In this document: positions 37,065 through 45,319 of the stretch, in pieces
Layout: each line of letters starts with the position of its first letter
How positions within the stretch are numbered: position 1 is the first letter of the stretch
DNA from: Treponema sp.
GTDB lineage: Bacteria > Spirochaetota > Spirochaetia > Treponematales > Treponemataceae
Direction of reading: 5' to 3'
NCBI GenBank assembly: GCA_017550685.1
Contig: JAFZOJ010000001.1
Span: forward strand, 62,001 to 126,000
DNA length: 64,000 nucleotides
Notes under the pieces: generated by a model
What the model saw: only the letters and a program-made list of their open reading frames with translations
What the model was told of the DNA's origin: nothing
Database searches by the model: none
Made by a program: the position numbers and the translations under genes

Positions 37065-37089
37065 GGTGGTTTCGACAGGCTCAACCACC
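37065..37089. repeat. Palindromic repeat, TTCGACAGGCTC type
   Basis: Arms GGTGGTT and AACCACC around TCGACAGGCTC, between the TSCPD gene and ychF. An inverted copy occurs at 53359-53383. Confidence 0.8.
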
Positions 37090-37106
37090 GGACTTGGAGT
37101 ATAAAT

Positions 37107-38237
37107 ATGGCACTTGAATGTGGAATTGTTGGACTTCCAAATGTTGGAAAATCTACTATTTTTTCGGCTCTGACTGCGGCTCCTGCTGCGGCAGAAAACT
37201 TTCCTTTTTGTACAATTGACCCTAACATTGGTATTGTAGACCTTCCGGATGAACGCCTGGATTTTCTGGCAAGCATCCATAACCCAAAAAAGAAGACACC
37301 TGCAAGCGTAAAGTTTGTTGATATTGCAGGACTCATTAAGGGAGCAAGCAACGGCGAAGGATTAGGAAACAAGTTCCTTGCAAATATCCGTGAATGCTCT
37401 GTAATTGCTCATGTAGTACGCTGCTTTGATAACCCTGACATTATGCACGTACGCGAAAATGCAAACGAGGCAGCACCAATTGACCCTGAAACAGATATCC
37501 TTACAATCAACTGGGAGCTTTGCCAGGCAGATTTGAATACAATCGAAGCACGTCAGGACAAGGTTACACGCGCAATCCGTTCACTTGGAAAGGAAGAAGA
37601 AAAGAAATACGCTCCATGGATAAGTGCTGTTGCAAAAATTAAGCCTCTGCTCCAGGATGGAAAATGTGCCCGCACAGCAGACCTTACAGATGATGAAAAG
37701 GCTGCCCTTTACGACATGTTCCTTCTTACAATGAAGCCTACAATCTATGTTGCAAATGTTGACGAAGATTCTATCGAAGCACAGACAAATAAATATGTAG
37801 AAATTGTCCGCAAGTACGCTGATGAAGAACATTCTGAAGTTGTTGTAATCTGCGGTAAGTTTGAAGCAGACCTTGCAGAAATTACAGACCCTGCAGACCG
37901 CAAAGACTTTATGGACAGTGTTGGTCTTAAAGAAAGCGGACTTACAACCCTTGCACACAAAACCTACCATCTTATGGGTCTCCGCACCTTCTTTACTGGC
38001 GGTCCGGATGAATGCCGTGCATGGACAATTCATGCAGGCGACAAGGCACCACGTGCTGCCGGTGTAATTCATACAGACTTTGAAAAAGGCTTTATCAAGG
38101 CCGAAGCCTATACAATTGACGACCTGCGCCAGTACAAGGACGAAGCCGCAATCAAGGCAGCCGGCAAGTACCGCCAGGAAGGAAAAGAATACGTTGTTCA
38201 GGACGGCGACGTACTTTTCTTTAAGTTCAACGTATAA
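37107..38237 (+). CDS. ychF: Redox-regulated ATPase YchF
   Basis: A 376-residue Obg-family P-loop protein. G1 is GLPNVGKSTIFS, G3 lies in FVDIAGLIKGASNGEGLGNK, the altered G4 lies around YVANVDEDS (matching ATP preference), and a C-terminal TGS domain follows (FFTGGPDECRAWTIHAGDKA, GVIHTDFEKGFIKAE). YchF binds ribosomes and influences translation and stress responses. GGAG lies eight bases before the ATG. Confidence 0.95.
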   Translation: MALECGIVGLPNVGKSTIFSALTAAPAAAENFPFCTIDPNIGIVDLPDERLDFLASIHNPKKKTPASVKFVDIAGLIKGASNGEGLGNKFLANIRECSVIAHVVRCFDNPDIMHVRENANEAAPIDPETDILTINWELCQADLNTIEARQDKVTRAIRSLGKEEEKKYAPWISAVAKIKPLLQDGKCARTADLTDDEKAALYDMFLLTMKPTIYVANVDEDSIEAQTNKYVEIVRKYADEEHSEVVVICGKFEADLAEITDPADRKDFMDSVGLKESGLTTLAHKTYHLMGLRTFFTGGPDECRAWTIHAGDKAPRAAGVIHTDFEKGFIKAEAYTIDDLRQYKDEAAIKAAGKYRQEGKEYVVQDGDVLFFKFNV

Positions 38238-38250
38238 ATTTCTTAAAAAA

Positions 38251-38307
38251 CTTCTCTTTTTCGTTTTTTTTCGACCAATATATATATAGAAAAACGAAAG
38301 GGAGAAG
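38251..38307 (+). promoter_or_regulatory. Long hairpin that masks the Shine-Dalgarno of the downstream gene
   Basis: CTTCTCTTTTTCGTTTTT (38251-38268) pairs with AAAAACGAAAGGGAGAAG (38290-38307) over 18 consecutive pairs, two of them G-U. The right arm contains the ribosome site AAAGGGAG of the gene at 38311. The loop is AT-rich (38269-38289) and contains -10-like TATAGA at 38285-38290. Confidence 0.6.
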
Positions 38308-38310
38308 AAA

Positions 38311-39375
38311 ATGAAGATCATTACATTATTACTGACTCTTATTATGCTGTTCTGCAGCTGTTCGGGCGGGTATTCTGCCCGGGCCCAAGGCAGCGAGGCC
38401 GACCACGAAAAAGAACAGGCAGACTTTACCGTAGTCAACTGGAATCTGCAGACCTTTTTTGATGCAAACAAGGACGGCTGCGAATACAAGGAATATCAGA
38501 AATCTGAGGACTGGAACCAGGAAAAATATTCTGCCAGGCTTGAGCGCTTGTGTCAGTTTATAAGCCAGCGGAATGCCGACATCTATATTTTTGAAGAAAT
38601 TGAAAACGAAAACGTAATCTATGATATAAGCAATTATCTTACGGCAGGCGGCCACAACTGGAATCAAAAATCCTTCTGGAATTATTCAGTTTTTTCCAAG
38701 GAAGAAGGAAGCGCCATTGGAATAGGCATTCTTTCGCGCCACCCTCTGGAAGACGTAAAAACTCATTCAATGGACATAAGAATTCACAAAACAAAACAGC
38801 CTTCTGTCCGTCCCCTGCTGGAAGTAAAGGCAAGCGTTTCGGGCAGAACCCTTATTATCCTTGCAAACCACTGGAAATCCAAATCAGGCGGAGAAGCAAA
38901 AACAGAAATATGGCGGGACTGGCAGGAAACTGTCCTTGCAAACCGACTCCTTGAGCTCAAAAAAGCAAACAACGGAAGCCTGCCCCCTGTCCTTATTGCA
39001 GGAGATTTTAACCGCGACGCAGCAGATTTTATCTGTAATCTTGCCACCAAAAGCAGCTATTTAAGCGACAAAAAAAACACCTTTTTGCGTTCAGCCTGCT
39101 TCGGCTACACAGATTCAATAGACATTAATTCCCTGTGGTTTACCCAGACCGGCGAATTCAAAATAAAAACAGGAAGCTATTATTATGACGACAAATGGGA
39201 GCATATTGATAACCTTATGATTGCAGGAGGCCTTAAATGCACTGCCTTTACACCGCTTGCGACTGAACCCTGGGCTTCGGCAGACGGTTATCCTGTGCCC
39301 TACCGCATCTACACCGGTAACGGCTGGTCCGACCATCTTCCTCTGGAAGCACGCCTGGTTATCACCGCTCCCTGA
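38311..39375 (+). CDS. Lipoprotein of the endonuclease/exonuclease/phosphatase (DNase I-like) family
   Basis: 354 residues. A signal peptide ending LMLFCSCSGG gives a likely lipid-anchored Cys near residue 18. The mature domain follows the DNase I/EEP fold: VVNWNLQTFFDANKDG, FEEIENEN (metal Glu), ILANHWKSKSGGEAKTE (His and Asn), IAGDFNRDA (Asp/Asn) and GWSDHLPLEARL (final Asp-His). Relatives cleave nucleic acids or phosphodiesters; an extracytoplasmic nuclease scavenging nucleotides is plausible. Its ribosome site is buried in an 18-bp hairpin. Confidence 0.87.
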   Translation: MKIITLLLTLIMLFCSCSGGYSARAQGSEADHEKEQADFTVVNWNLQTFFDANKDGCEYKEYQKSEDWNQEKYSARLERLCQFISQRNADIYIFEEIENENVIYDISNYLTAGGHNWNQKSFWNYSVFSKEEGSAIGIGILSRHPLEDVKTHSMDIRIHKTKQPSVRPLLEVKASVSGRTLIILANHWKSKSGGEAKTEIWRDWQETVLANRLLELKKANNGSLPPVLIAGDFNRDAADFICNLATKSSYLSDKKNTFLRSACFGYTDSIDINSLWFTQTGEFKIKTGSYYYDDKWEHIDNLMIAGGLKCTAFTPLATEPWASADGYPVPYRIYTGNGWSDHLPLEARLVITAP

Positions 39376-39409
39376 CTTTGTTTGATTTTTCCTGATTTTA
39401 CGCAACATC

Positions 39410-39444
39410 TTTCAATATAGGATAAAATCTGTTAGAATATAAGA
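39410..39444 (+). promoter_or_regulatory. Promoter of the purH-like gene, predicted leaderless
   Basis: TAGAAT (39433-39438) ends six bases before the ATG at 39445. The -35 (TTTCAA, 39410-39415) is weak. No Shine-Dalgarno is seen. Confidence 0.5.
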
Positions 39445-41058
39445 ATGAACAAACAGGCAATTATCCATGTTGATAATACGGAAGGTATAATTGATTTCGC
39501 AAAGTTTCTTTCGGATCTTGGCTGGAGCATTCTTAGTGCCAACCGAACCGAAGAGCTTTTGAAAAAGGCTAAGATACCTGTAACCCGTGAACAGGCTCTT
39601 GTTGAAACAAATCTCTACCTGAACGATACCTCAGGACTCATTCAGAAAATCATGGCGTCAAAATTTCACGACGGCCCGGAGAGCTCTCCTTCAGAAAGAG
39701 GCGACATCGGAATAATCTGCATGAACGTTCTGCCTTCAATTCATTCAATCAATTCAGAAAAAAAATTAAAAGCTGTAACCCGCCCGTTTAACTTTTTCAT
39801 TTCTACAATTTTACGAAACGCATTTCTTAATTACGATAATATCCTTATTTTGAGCGACCCGGCAGACTACAAAGAAGCAATGATTCAGCTCAGAACAAAC
39901 AGCATAGACAATGATTTTAGAATCTATCTTGCTGCAAAAGCCCTGAACCTTGTTTCTGCCTACGACGGCGGCATTGCCAGCTCCATTCTTATGAACGCTT
40001 CCCGAAAAGATGAGTTTATGAATTATCTGACTTATCCTTTTGAAAAACAGTACACGCTCAAATCAGGCGAAAACTCACATCAGAATTCCTGTCTGTACAG
40101 ATTCCCCGGAGAAACCGGAACTGTAGGCGCTCTTCAAAAGCAGTACGGAAAGGAACTGAGCTATTCTTCTATTGCTGATATTTCTTTTGCCTGGGAACAG
40201 ATAAGCATGCTTTCTGCAAACCTTAAAAATCAGTTCTCGGTAAAAAGCACAAACGCAGACGGCTATCATTTTGTAACTCAGTTTACACCGCTTACCGGTA
40301 CAGTATTTACAATTGCCGTAAAGCACAAATCAATTCTTGGTGCTTCTCTTTCTACAAATATTCTGGATTCCGTTAAAAAAACATATACCTATGACACAGA
40401 AAACATTCTGGATGTTACGCTTGCAAGCAGTGCAGTTGTAGACGAAGATGCCGCAAAGGAAATAATCAAATGCGGATTCTTAGCAGTTGTTGCTCCGGGC
40501 TTTACTCCAAAGGCCAAGGAAATCTTTTCCAACCAGAAAACTACACACCTGCTGCAGCTTTCAAGAATAAATGTTTCTGACTACGATATGGAGCTTATAA
40601 ACGGAGGACTTTTATTCCAATCAAAGGATAATGTTCTTTTTGAAAACTGGGCCGTAAAGACAAAGACCAGACCGGGCCAGGCATTAACCGACCAGATGGC
40701 ATTCGGTACCCTGCTTACAATGGGCTCTCGTTCGTTCAGCGCAGTACTGCTCAAGGATAATTCCATTACAGGTATTTCACAGGCCTGCAAAACTCCGCTT
40801 CGTGCAGTTGATGCAGCCTTGTCCGAAACTCAGTATTATAAAAAGCATAATCCTGAGCAGTTTAATGACGGAATTCTTGCAGATGTACTTGTCTGCGATT
40901 CTGCAATTTCACTTTGCGATTCTGTAAGGCAGCTTGCAGACTCCGGCCTTAAGGCAATCATTCAGCCGGGCGGCCTTGCAAACGACAATGAATTTATTGA
41001 TTTTTGCAACGAACATAATATTTCGATGATTTTCACAGGCATGTCGCACATTAGCTGA
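39445..41058 (+). CDS. Divergent PurH-like protein (AICAR transformylase/IMP cyclohydrolase family)
   Basis: 537 residues, the usual PurH length. Family features remain: an MGS-like N-terminus (DNTEGIIDFAKFLSDLGWSI), SDPADY, SGENSHQNSCLYRF, AVKHKSILGAS (the catalytic Lys-His pair), and the end IIQPGGLANDNEFI then FTGMSH. However, several signatures are lost: STGGT reads SANRT, NLYPF reads NVLPS, IDIGGPSMVRAAAKN reads FNFFISTILRNAFLN, and KHTNPCG reads KHKSILG. The cyclohydrolase half in particular looks impaired. It may keep transformylase activity only, or be a repurposed paralogue. Confidence 0.75.
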   Translation: MNKQAIIHVDNTEGIIDFAKFLSDLGWSILSANRTEELLKKAKIPVTREQALVETNLYLNDTSGLIQKIMASKFHDGPESSPSERGDIGIICMNVLPSIHSINSEKKLKAVTRPFNFFISTILRNAFLNYDNILILSDPADYKEAMIQLRTNSIDNDFRIYLAAKALNLVSAYDGGIASSILMNASRKDEFMNYLTYPFEKQYTLKSGENSHQNSCLYRFPGETGTVGALQKQYGKELSYSSIADISFAWEQISMLSANLKNQFSVKSTNADGYHFVTQFTPLTGTVFTIAVKHKSILGASLSTNILDSVKKTYTYDTENILDVTLASSAVVDEDAAKEIIKCGFLAVVAPGFTPKAKEIFSNQKTTHLLQLSRINVSDYDMELINGGLLFQSKDNVLFENWAVKTKTRPGQALTDQMAFGTLLTMGSRSFSAVLLKDNSITGISQACKTPLRAVDAALSETQYYKKHNPEQFNDGILADVLVCDSAISLCDSVRQLADSGLKAIIQPGGLANDNEFIDFCNEHNISMIFTGMSHIS

Positions 41059-41093
41059 TAACCTGTTTATATTTTATATAACAGAAGGATAAT

Positions 41094-42170
41094 ATGATTT
41101 TCTACTTAGGACAGTATCTTCAACAATTCTGGGGTCCGGCACGACTCCTTACTTCTTATGCAATACTTATAGCAGTAGCGATGTATACAGGATTTTTTCT
41201 TGCCTACAAGCTTATTCCAAAATTCTATGACAGACTGCCGCACGACAGAGGCCGCGAATTTACACTCAAGGACAATGCCGAAGCTGCCAAGGGCAAACCT
41301 ACCGGAGCCGGAATTGTATTCATCACTATTTTTGCAATAATCTGTCTGCTTTTTGTTCCGCTCAATATTACACGCGGGGCTGTAATCCTGCTTACCTGGC
41401 TTACAATGCTCACAGGCTATCTTGATGACAGAAGCACAACCTCCTGGGGCGAATATCTTAAGGGCGCACTGGACCTTATCCTCAGTCTTGTTACTTCCTT
41501 TGTACTTTACTATGGTCTTAAGGCTGCTTCTCCGGACGGTCTTGTAAAATTCTGGCTGCCATTTACTTCAAGCCTCATAACAATTCATCCTGTGGTTTAC
41601 ATACTTATCTGTACCATAATGCTTTGGGCTTCTATCAATACAACAAACTGTACTGATGGAGTTGACGGACTTTCGGCAACACTGGTTCTTATTGCGCTGC
41701 TCATGCTTGGTGCGGTTTTCTACTTTGTTCTTGGACATAAGGATATTGCTGCATACCTTCTGCTTCCACATATTCCGTCGGGAGCCAACTGGGCCATTAT
41801 GGCTTTTGCAATGGTCGGAGTTGTAATGGGTTATCTGTGGCTCAATGCATTCCCAAGCAAATGTCTTATGGGAGACGCTGGAAGCCGTGCCCTTGGATTT
41901 TTTATTGGTGTGTGCGTAATGGTAAGCGGCAACCCGTTCCTTATCCTTGCAACCAGCTCCATCATTTTTGTAAACGGTGGAATGGGACTTCTCAAGGTTG
42001 CCCTGCTGCGCTTCTTTAAGATTAAGATTTTCGAAAATATACGCTTTCCTCTGCACGATCATATGAGGAAAAACAGAGGCTGGTCACCGACACAGGTTCT
42101 CATCAAGTTTATGATTCTTCAGCTTTTGATTACCTGTGCCATTCTTGGAATATTCCTTAAGATCAGGTAG
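41094..42170 (+). CDS. MraY-like phospho-N-acetylmuramoyl-pentapeptide transferase family protein
   Basis: A 358-residue membrane protein with about ten helices. The Asp-rich motifs of the polyprenyl-phosphate GlcNAc/MurNAc transferase family are present: LDDRSTTSWGE, NTTNCTDGVDGLSATL and CLMGDAGSRALG. The cytoplasmic His loop reads FPLHDHMRKNRGWSP instead of the usual HHHYEKKGW. It would make the first lipid intermediate of peptidoglycan (lipid I) on undecaprenyl phosphate. It stands apart from other mur genes, so MraY identity is likely but not certain. GAAGG lies before the ATG. The last eight bases overlap the convergent peptidase gene. Confidence 0.82.
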   Translation: MIFYLGQYLQQFWGPARLLTSYAILIAVAMYTGFFLAYKLIPKFYDRLPHDRGREFTLKDNAEAAKGKPTGAGIVFITIFAIICLLFVPLNITRGAVILLTWLTMLTGYLDDRSTTSWGEYLKGALDLILSLVTSFVLYYGLKAASPDGLVKFWLPFTSSLITIHPVVYILICTIMLWASINTTNCTDGVDGLSATLVLIALLMLGAVFYFVLGHKDIAAYLLLPHIPSGANWAIMAFAMVGVVMGYLWLNAFPSKCLMGDAGSRALGFFIGVCVMVSGNPFLILATSSIIFVNGGMGLLKVALLRFFKIKIFENIRFPLHDHMRKNRGWSPTQVLIKFMILQLLITCAILGIFLKIR

Positions 42171-43374
42171 AAAAAAGGTCTACCAGCGTCATTGAATCCT
42201 TAATCAGATTGTCGATAATACAATACTCGTTGGGCTGGTGTGCCTGGTCATCCAGTGTGCTCCAGACAACGGCATCTATTCCTTCGCGGCGGAATTCTGC
42301 ACCAACAGTACCGCCACCAATTCCTATAAACCTTGGCTCCAGATTATGAACACGCTTAATTGACTGCGCAAGCTTTTGTGCAACCACAGAATCCACAGGA
42401 GTTGCCGGGCTTTCAGATTTTTGCGGAGTTGTATATTCAATCTTTACACGATAATCCTTTTCTATCTGGCGGCAGCAAAGATCCACCTGCTCCAGAACCT
42501 GCTCCAGGGTGTAGCACGGGAGTATACGGCAGTCCATGCAGAACCAGTCTTCTCCCGGGATAATATTTATGCTGTCCACATTTTTTTCGCGCTTAGTCGG
42601 CTGGAAGGTTGAATAGTCCGGTTCAAAAAGCGGATCGCGTTTGTCAAAGAATTTTTCAAGTCCATTCAGTTTGAGCGCCAGGGCATTTGCGGCAAGGCAG
42701 GCATTGGCTCCGTTGTCAGGACGGCTACCGTGAGTCTGTTTTCCCATTACATGAATGCTAAGCCACAAAAGATTTTTTTCTGCAATTTCTATTGTGCAGC
42801 CTTTGCTGTCTCCACCGTCGGGTATAAGGATAAGGTCATTTTTGCGGAATAAACTTGTATTGTGAATGAGCCAGATTGCCCCGTAAGTACTTCCGTTTTC
42901 TTCGTCAGCCGCAAAAAGCAGCTTGACTGTATGGGCCGGAACAATATTATTGCGCAGATAATAAAGGGCTGCAAAAACTGCAGAACATAATCCCTGCTGA
43001 TTATCCTCTACCCCGCGTCCATAAATGCGTCCGTCTTTTTCTACAACAGTCCATGGGTCTGTATTCCAGAGCTTTGGGTCACCTACAGGCACAACATCAA
43101 TATGAGCCATTACCCATATACGCTGGCTGTCATCCTTACCGGGAATTGTTACAACCAGGCTTGGACGCTTGCCCGAGCTTACACGAGAATCAGGAGCTTC
43201 AAAACGTTCTACAGATTCAAAGCCCTTGTCCCTGAGCCACGCCTCCAGGGCATCGCATTTTTTTGTTTCACCGTCTCCACCGCCTTCGGGAGCAATGGCA
43301 GGAATGGAGGTAAGGAGGGTCTGGAGTTCAATTATTTGAGAGCGTGAGTTGCTAAGAAAGTCGCGTGGTGTCAT
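42163..43374 (-). CDS. M20 family metallopeptidase/dipeptidase
   Basis: 403 residues. The zinc ligands appear in order: WVMAHIDVVPVGD (His, Asp), GRGVEDNQQG (bridging Asp), FAADEENGSTYGA (catalytic Glu and ligand Glu), LIPDGGDSKG, and a C-terminal His in DDQAHQPNEY. A dimerisation insert lies in the middle. The family removes amino acids or acyl groups from small peptides. The ATG at 43374 has AAGGA upstream. Confidence 0.88.
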   Translation of the reverse strand: MTPRDFLSNSRSQIIELQTLLTSIPAIAPEGGGDGETKKCDALEAWLRDKGFESVERFEAPDSRVSSGKRPSLVVTIPGKDDSQRIWVMAHIDVVPVGDPKLWNTDPWTVVEKDGRIYGRGVEDNQQGLCSAVFAALYYLRNNIVPAHTVKLLFAADEENGSTYGAIWLIHNTSLFRKNDLILIPDGGDSKGCTIEIAEKNLLWLSIHVMGKQTHGSRPDNGANACLAANALALKLNGLEKFFDKRDPLFEPDYSTFQPTKREKNVDSINIIPGEDWFCMDCRILPCYTLEQVLEQVDLCCRQIEKDYRVKIEYTTPQKSESPATPVDSVVAQKLAQSIKRVHNLEPRFIGIGGGTVGAEFRREGIDAVVWSTLDDQAHQPNEYCIIDNLIKDSMTLVDLFST

Positions 43375-43425
43375 ATATATTCCTTCTGCAAGGGACCCTT
43401 CAAGAGCCTTGGGGCCCCCAGAGAT

Positions 43426-44388
43426 TTATTGATACACTTCCCAGGTTGTCTTAACCAGGGTATCTACATCGCTGTATTTTGGTTCCCAGCCAAGCAGCTC
43501 TTTTGCACGCTTAGAAGTTGCATAAAGGCAGGCAGGGTCTCCGGGACGGCGTTCTACATCTTCAGAAGGAATTGCCTTTCCGGTAATACGTCTTGCAGCA
43601 TCAATAATTTCCTTTACGGTTGTACCTTTTTCGGTACCAAGATTAACCGTAAGGCTCTTGTCATTCTTTGTAATATAATCCAGTGCCATAACGTGAGCAC
43701 GGGCAAGGTCAGTTACATGTACATAGTCGCGGATACAGGTTCCATCGCGGGTGTCATAGTCGGTTCCAAAAACCTTCATCTTATCTTTCATTCCGGCGGC
43801 AACCTCCATAACGCGAGGCAAAAGGTTTGCAGGATTCTGTTCAAGTCCGCGCACCTTTCCTTCAGGGTCATAACCTGCTGCATTAAAATAACGCAGGGCT
43901 GCATAACGCATTCCGCGCAGCTGATCGTACCAGGCCATAAAGCGTTCAATTTCAAGCTTGGTAAAACCATAGTAGTTTTCCGGATTCTTTGGATGATCTT
44001 CATCAATAGGCAGATACTGAGGTGCACCAAAAACTGCAGCCGACGAAGAAAAAATCATCTTTTTGCAGCCATGCTTTACAGCAGCATTCATAATATTGAT
44101 TGTACCTGTTATATTGTTCACGCTGTATTTTTCAGGTTCAATCATACTTTCGCCCGCAGCCTTAAATGCCGCAAGATGAACAAAAGCATCAAAGCCCCTT
44201 GCAAATGCCGCTTCTATATCTGACTGAATTAAAATATTTCCATAAATAAAATCATTTTCCGGAAAAAGATTGCAGCGCAGTCCACTAGAAAGGTTATCAA
44301 AAACAGTTACCTTGTGACCGGCCTTCATCATTTCCTTTACAACGTGACTGCCGATATAACCGGCCCCACCTATTATCAGAACTTTCAT
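43426..44388 (-). CDS. galE: UDP-glucose 4-epimerase
   Basis: A 320-residue short-chain dehydrogenase-type epimerase interconverting UDP-glucose and UDP-galactose. NAD motif GGAGYIGSH, then FSSSAAVFG, the catalytic pair in YYGFTKLEIE, RYFNAAGYDPEG, and IRDYVHVTDLARAH. The start at 44388 follows GGAGG by seven bases and overlaps the stop of the upstream lipoprotein gene (ATGA), so translation is coupled. A weak TTCGA-type repeat lies past its stop codon (43388-43424). Confidence 0.94.
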   Translation of the reverse strand: MKVLIIGGAGYIGSHVVKEMMKAGHKVTVFDNLSSGLRCNLFPENDFIYGNILIQSDIEAAFARGFDAFVHLAAFKAAGESMIEPEKYSVNNITGTINIMNAAVKHGCKKMIFSSSAAVFGAPQYLPIDEDHPKNPENYYGFTKLEIERFMAWYDQLRGMRYAALRYFNAAGYDPEGKVRGLEQNPANLLPRVMEVAAGMKDKMKVFGTDYDTRDGTCIRDYVHVTDLARAHVMALDYITKNDKSLTVNLGTEKGTTVKEIIDAARRITGKAIPSEDVERRPGDPACLYATSKRAKELLGWEPKYSDVDTLVKTTWEVYQ

Positions 44389-44819
44389 AAAGTTTCCTCC
44401 TGTTGGTTTGCTATAAAACCTACTTTTATACATATATATTTTGTTGTTCCATCCTGCATTTCAACTTCAACCCAGGACTGCGCAACCAGATTAAAATCTA
44501 AAATCAAAGCCTCGTCATCCTGCGCCAGTCTCATGCACATATCAGCATCGCTTCCTTCTGCACAAACTAAAACAGTCTCGTCTTCCTTACCTTCAAGCTC
44601 CGGAAAAAACCGGGCCAGAGCTTTAATATCATTTTTTAAGGCAGATTCGCACCACAAAGGATATTCTGCTCCAAAACCCCTGTACTGCCAGTCCAAAAAC
44701 ATTTCTTTTTCAGGTCCGGCGGGTTCAAAAGCTTCTTCACCACCTTTTGAGGCACAGGAAACTAAAGAGAACAAAACTATTGCACAAACAACGGCAAGAG
44801 CATAACGATTTTTATTCAT
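44385..44819 (-). CDS. Small lipoprotein upstream of galE
   Basis: 144 residues: signal peptide with lipobox FSLVSC (Cys near residue 22), then a soluble domain with tryptophans and several cysteines (PLWCESALKND, LVCAEGSDADMC). No family recognised. It is the first gene of a two-gene unit with galE. TATAAT lies six bases before the ATG, with no Shine-Dalgarno, so it should be leaderless. Confidence 0.78.
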   Translation of the reverse strand: MNKNRYALAVVCAIVLFSLVSCASKGGEEAFEPAGPEKEMFLDWQYRGFGAEYPLWCESALKNDIKALARFFPELEGKEDETVLVCAEGSDADMCMRLAQDDEALILDFNLVAQSWVEVEMQDGTTKYICIKVGFIANQQEETL

Positions 44820-44825
44820 GAGTTA

Positions 44826-44896
44826 ATTATACAATATCACAACAATTTTATAAACAGGTGTATCTTGTTGCCCCTGTCGTTGTTTTTCAGTATGAT
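44826..44896. promoter_or_regulatory. Back-to-back promoters of two divergent, leaderless lipoprotein genes
   Basis: Minus strand: TTTATA (44854-44849), 17 bases, TATAAT (44831-44826), six bases, ATG at 44819. Plus strand: TTGCCC (44868-44873), 17 bases, TATGAT (44891-44896), six bases, ATG at 44903. Only 83 bases separate the two start codons. Confidence 0.7.
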
Positions 44897-44902
44897 TGAA
44901 CT

Positions 44903-45319
44903 ATGAAGAAAATTAGTATTTTATTTTGCAGCCTTTTAAGCATTTTTATCATTTCCTGTAACACAACAAAGGAAATTCCTCAGGATCTTTCTGCTCCACA
45001 GCTTTTGCAGAAGGGACAGACCAGCCTTGACAGTGCAGATTATAAAATGGCCGAAGCATACTTTCTTGAAACAATAAACCGCTTTGGTGACGATACAGAC
45101 ACATACATAGAAGCCAAATACGAGCTTGCTCATCTTCATATTAAAACAAAGCAGTACGACAAAGCCTATGCAGAACTGGAAGAGATTCTTGAACTGTATT
45201 CTTATGCAACTGCAGGAACTTTACCGCCAGCCTACAAAAAGCTTGCCGAAATTGAAATGAACAAGATTCCGCCTGCAAAACTGGAAGAGCTCAGGGCCTC
45301 TAGTCATCCGGAAGAATAA
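44903..45319 (+). CDS. Small TPR-type lipoprotein
   Basis: 138 residues: signal peptide with lipobox FIISC (Cys near residue 19), then two to three TPR-like helical hairpins (KGQTSLDSADYKMAEAYFLE, ELAHLHIKTKQYDKAYAELE). Likely a periplasmic-face scaffold at a membrane; it resembles short BamD-like TPR lipoproteins, but at half the length. It is leaderless by promoter position. Its last 20 bases overlap the convergent VWA gene. Confidence 0.8.
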   Translation: MKKISILFCSLLSIFIISCNTTKEIPQDLSAPQLLQKGQTSLDSADYKMAEAYFLETINRFGDDTDTYIEAKYELAHLHIKTKQYDKAYAELEEILELYSYATAGTLPPAYKKLAEIEMNKIPPAKLEELRASSHPEE

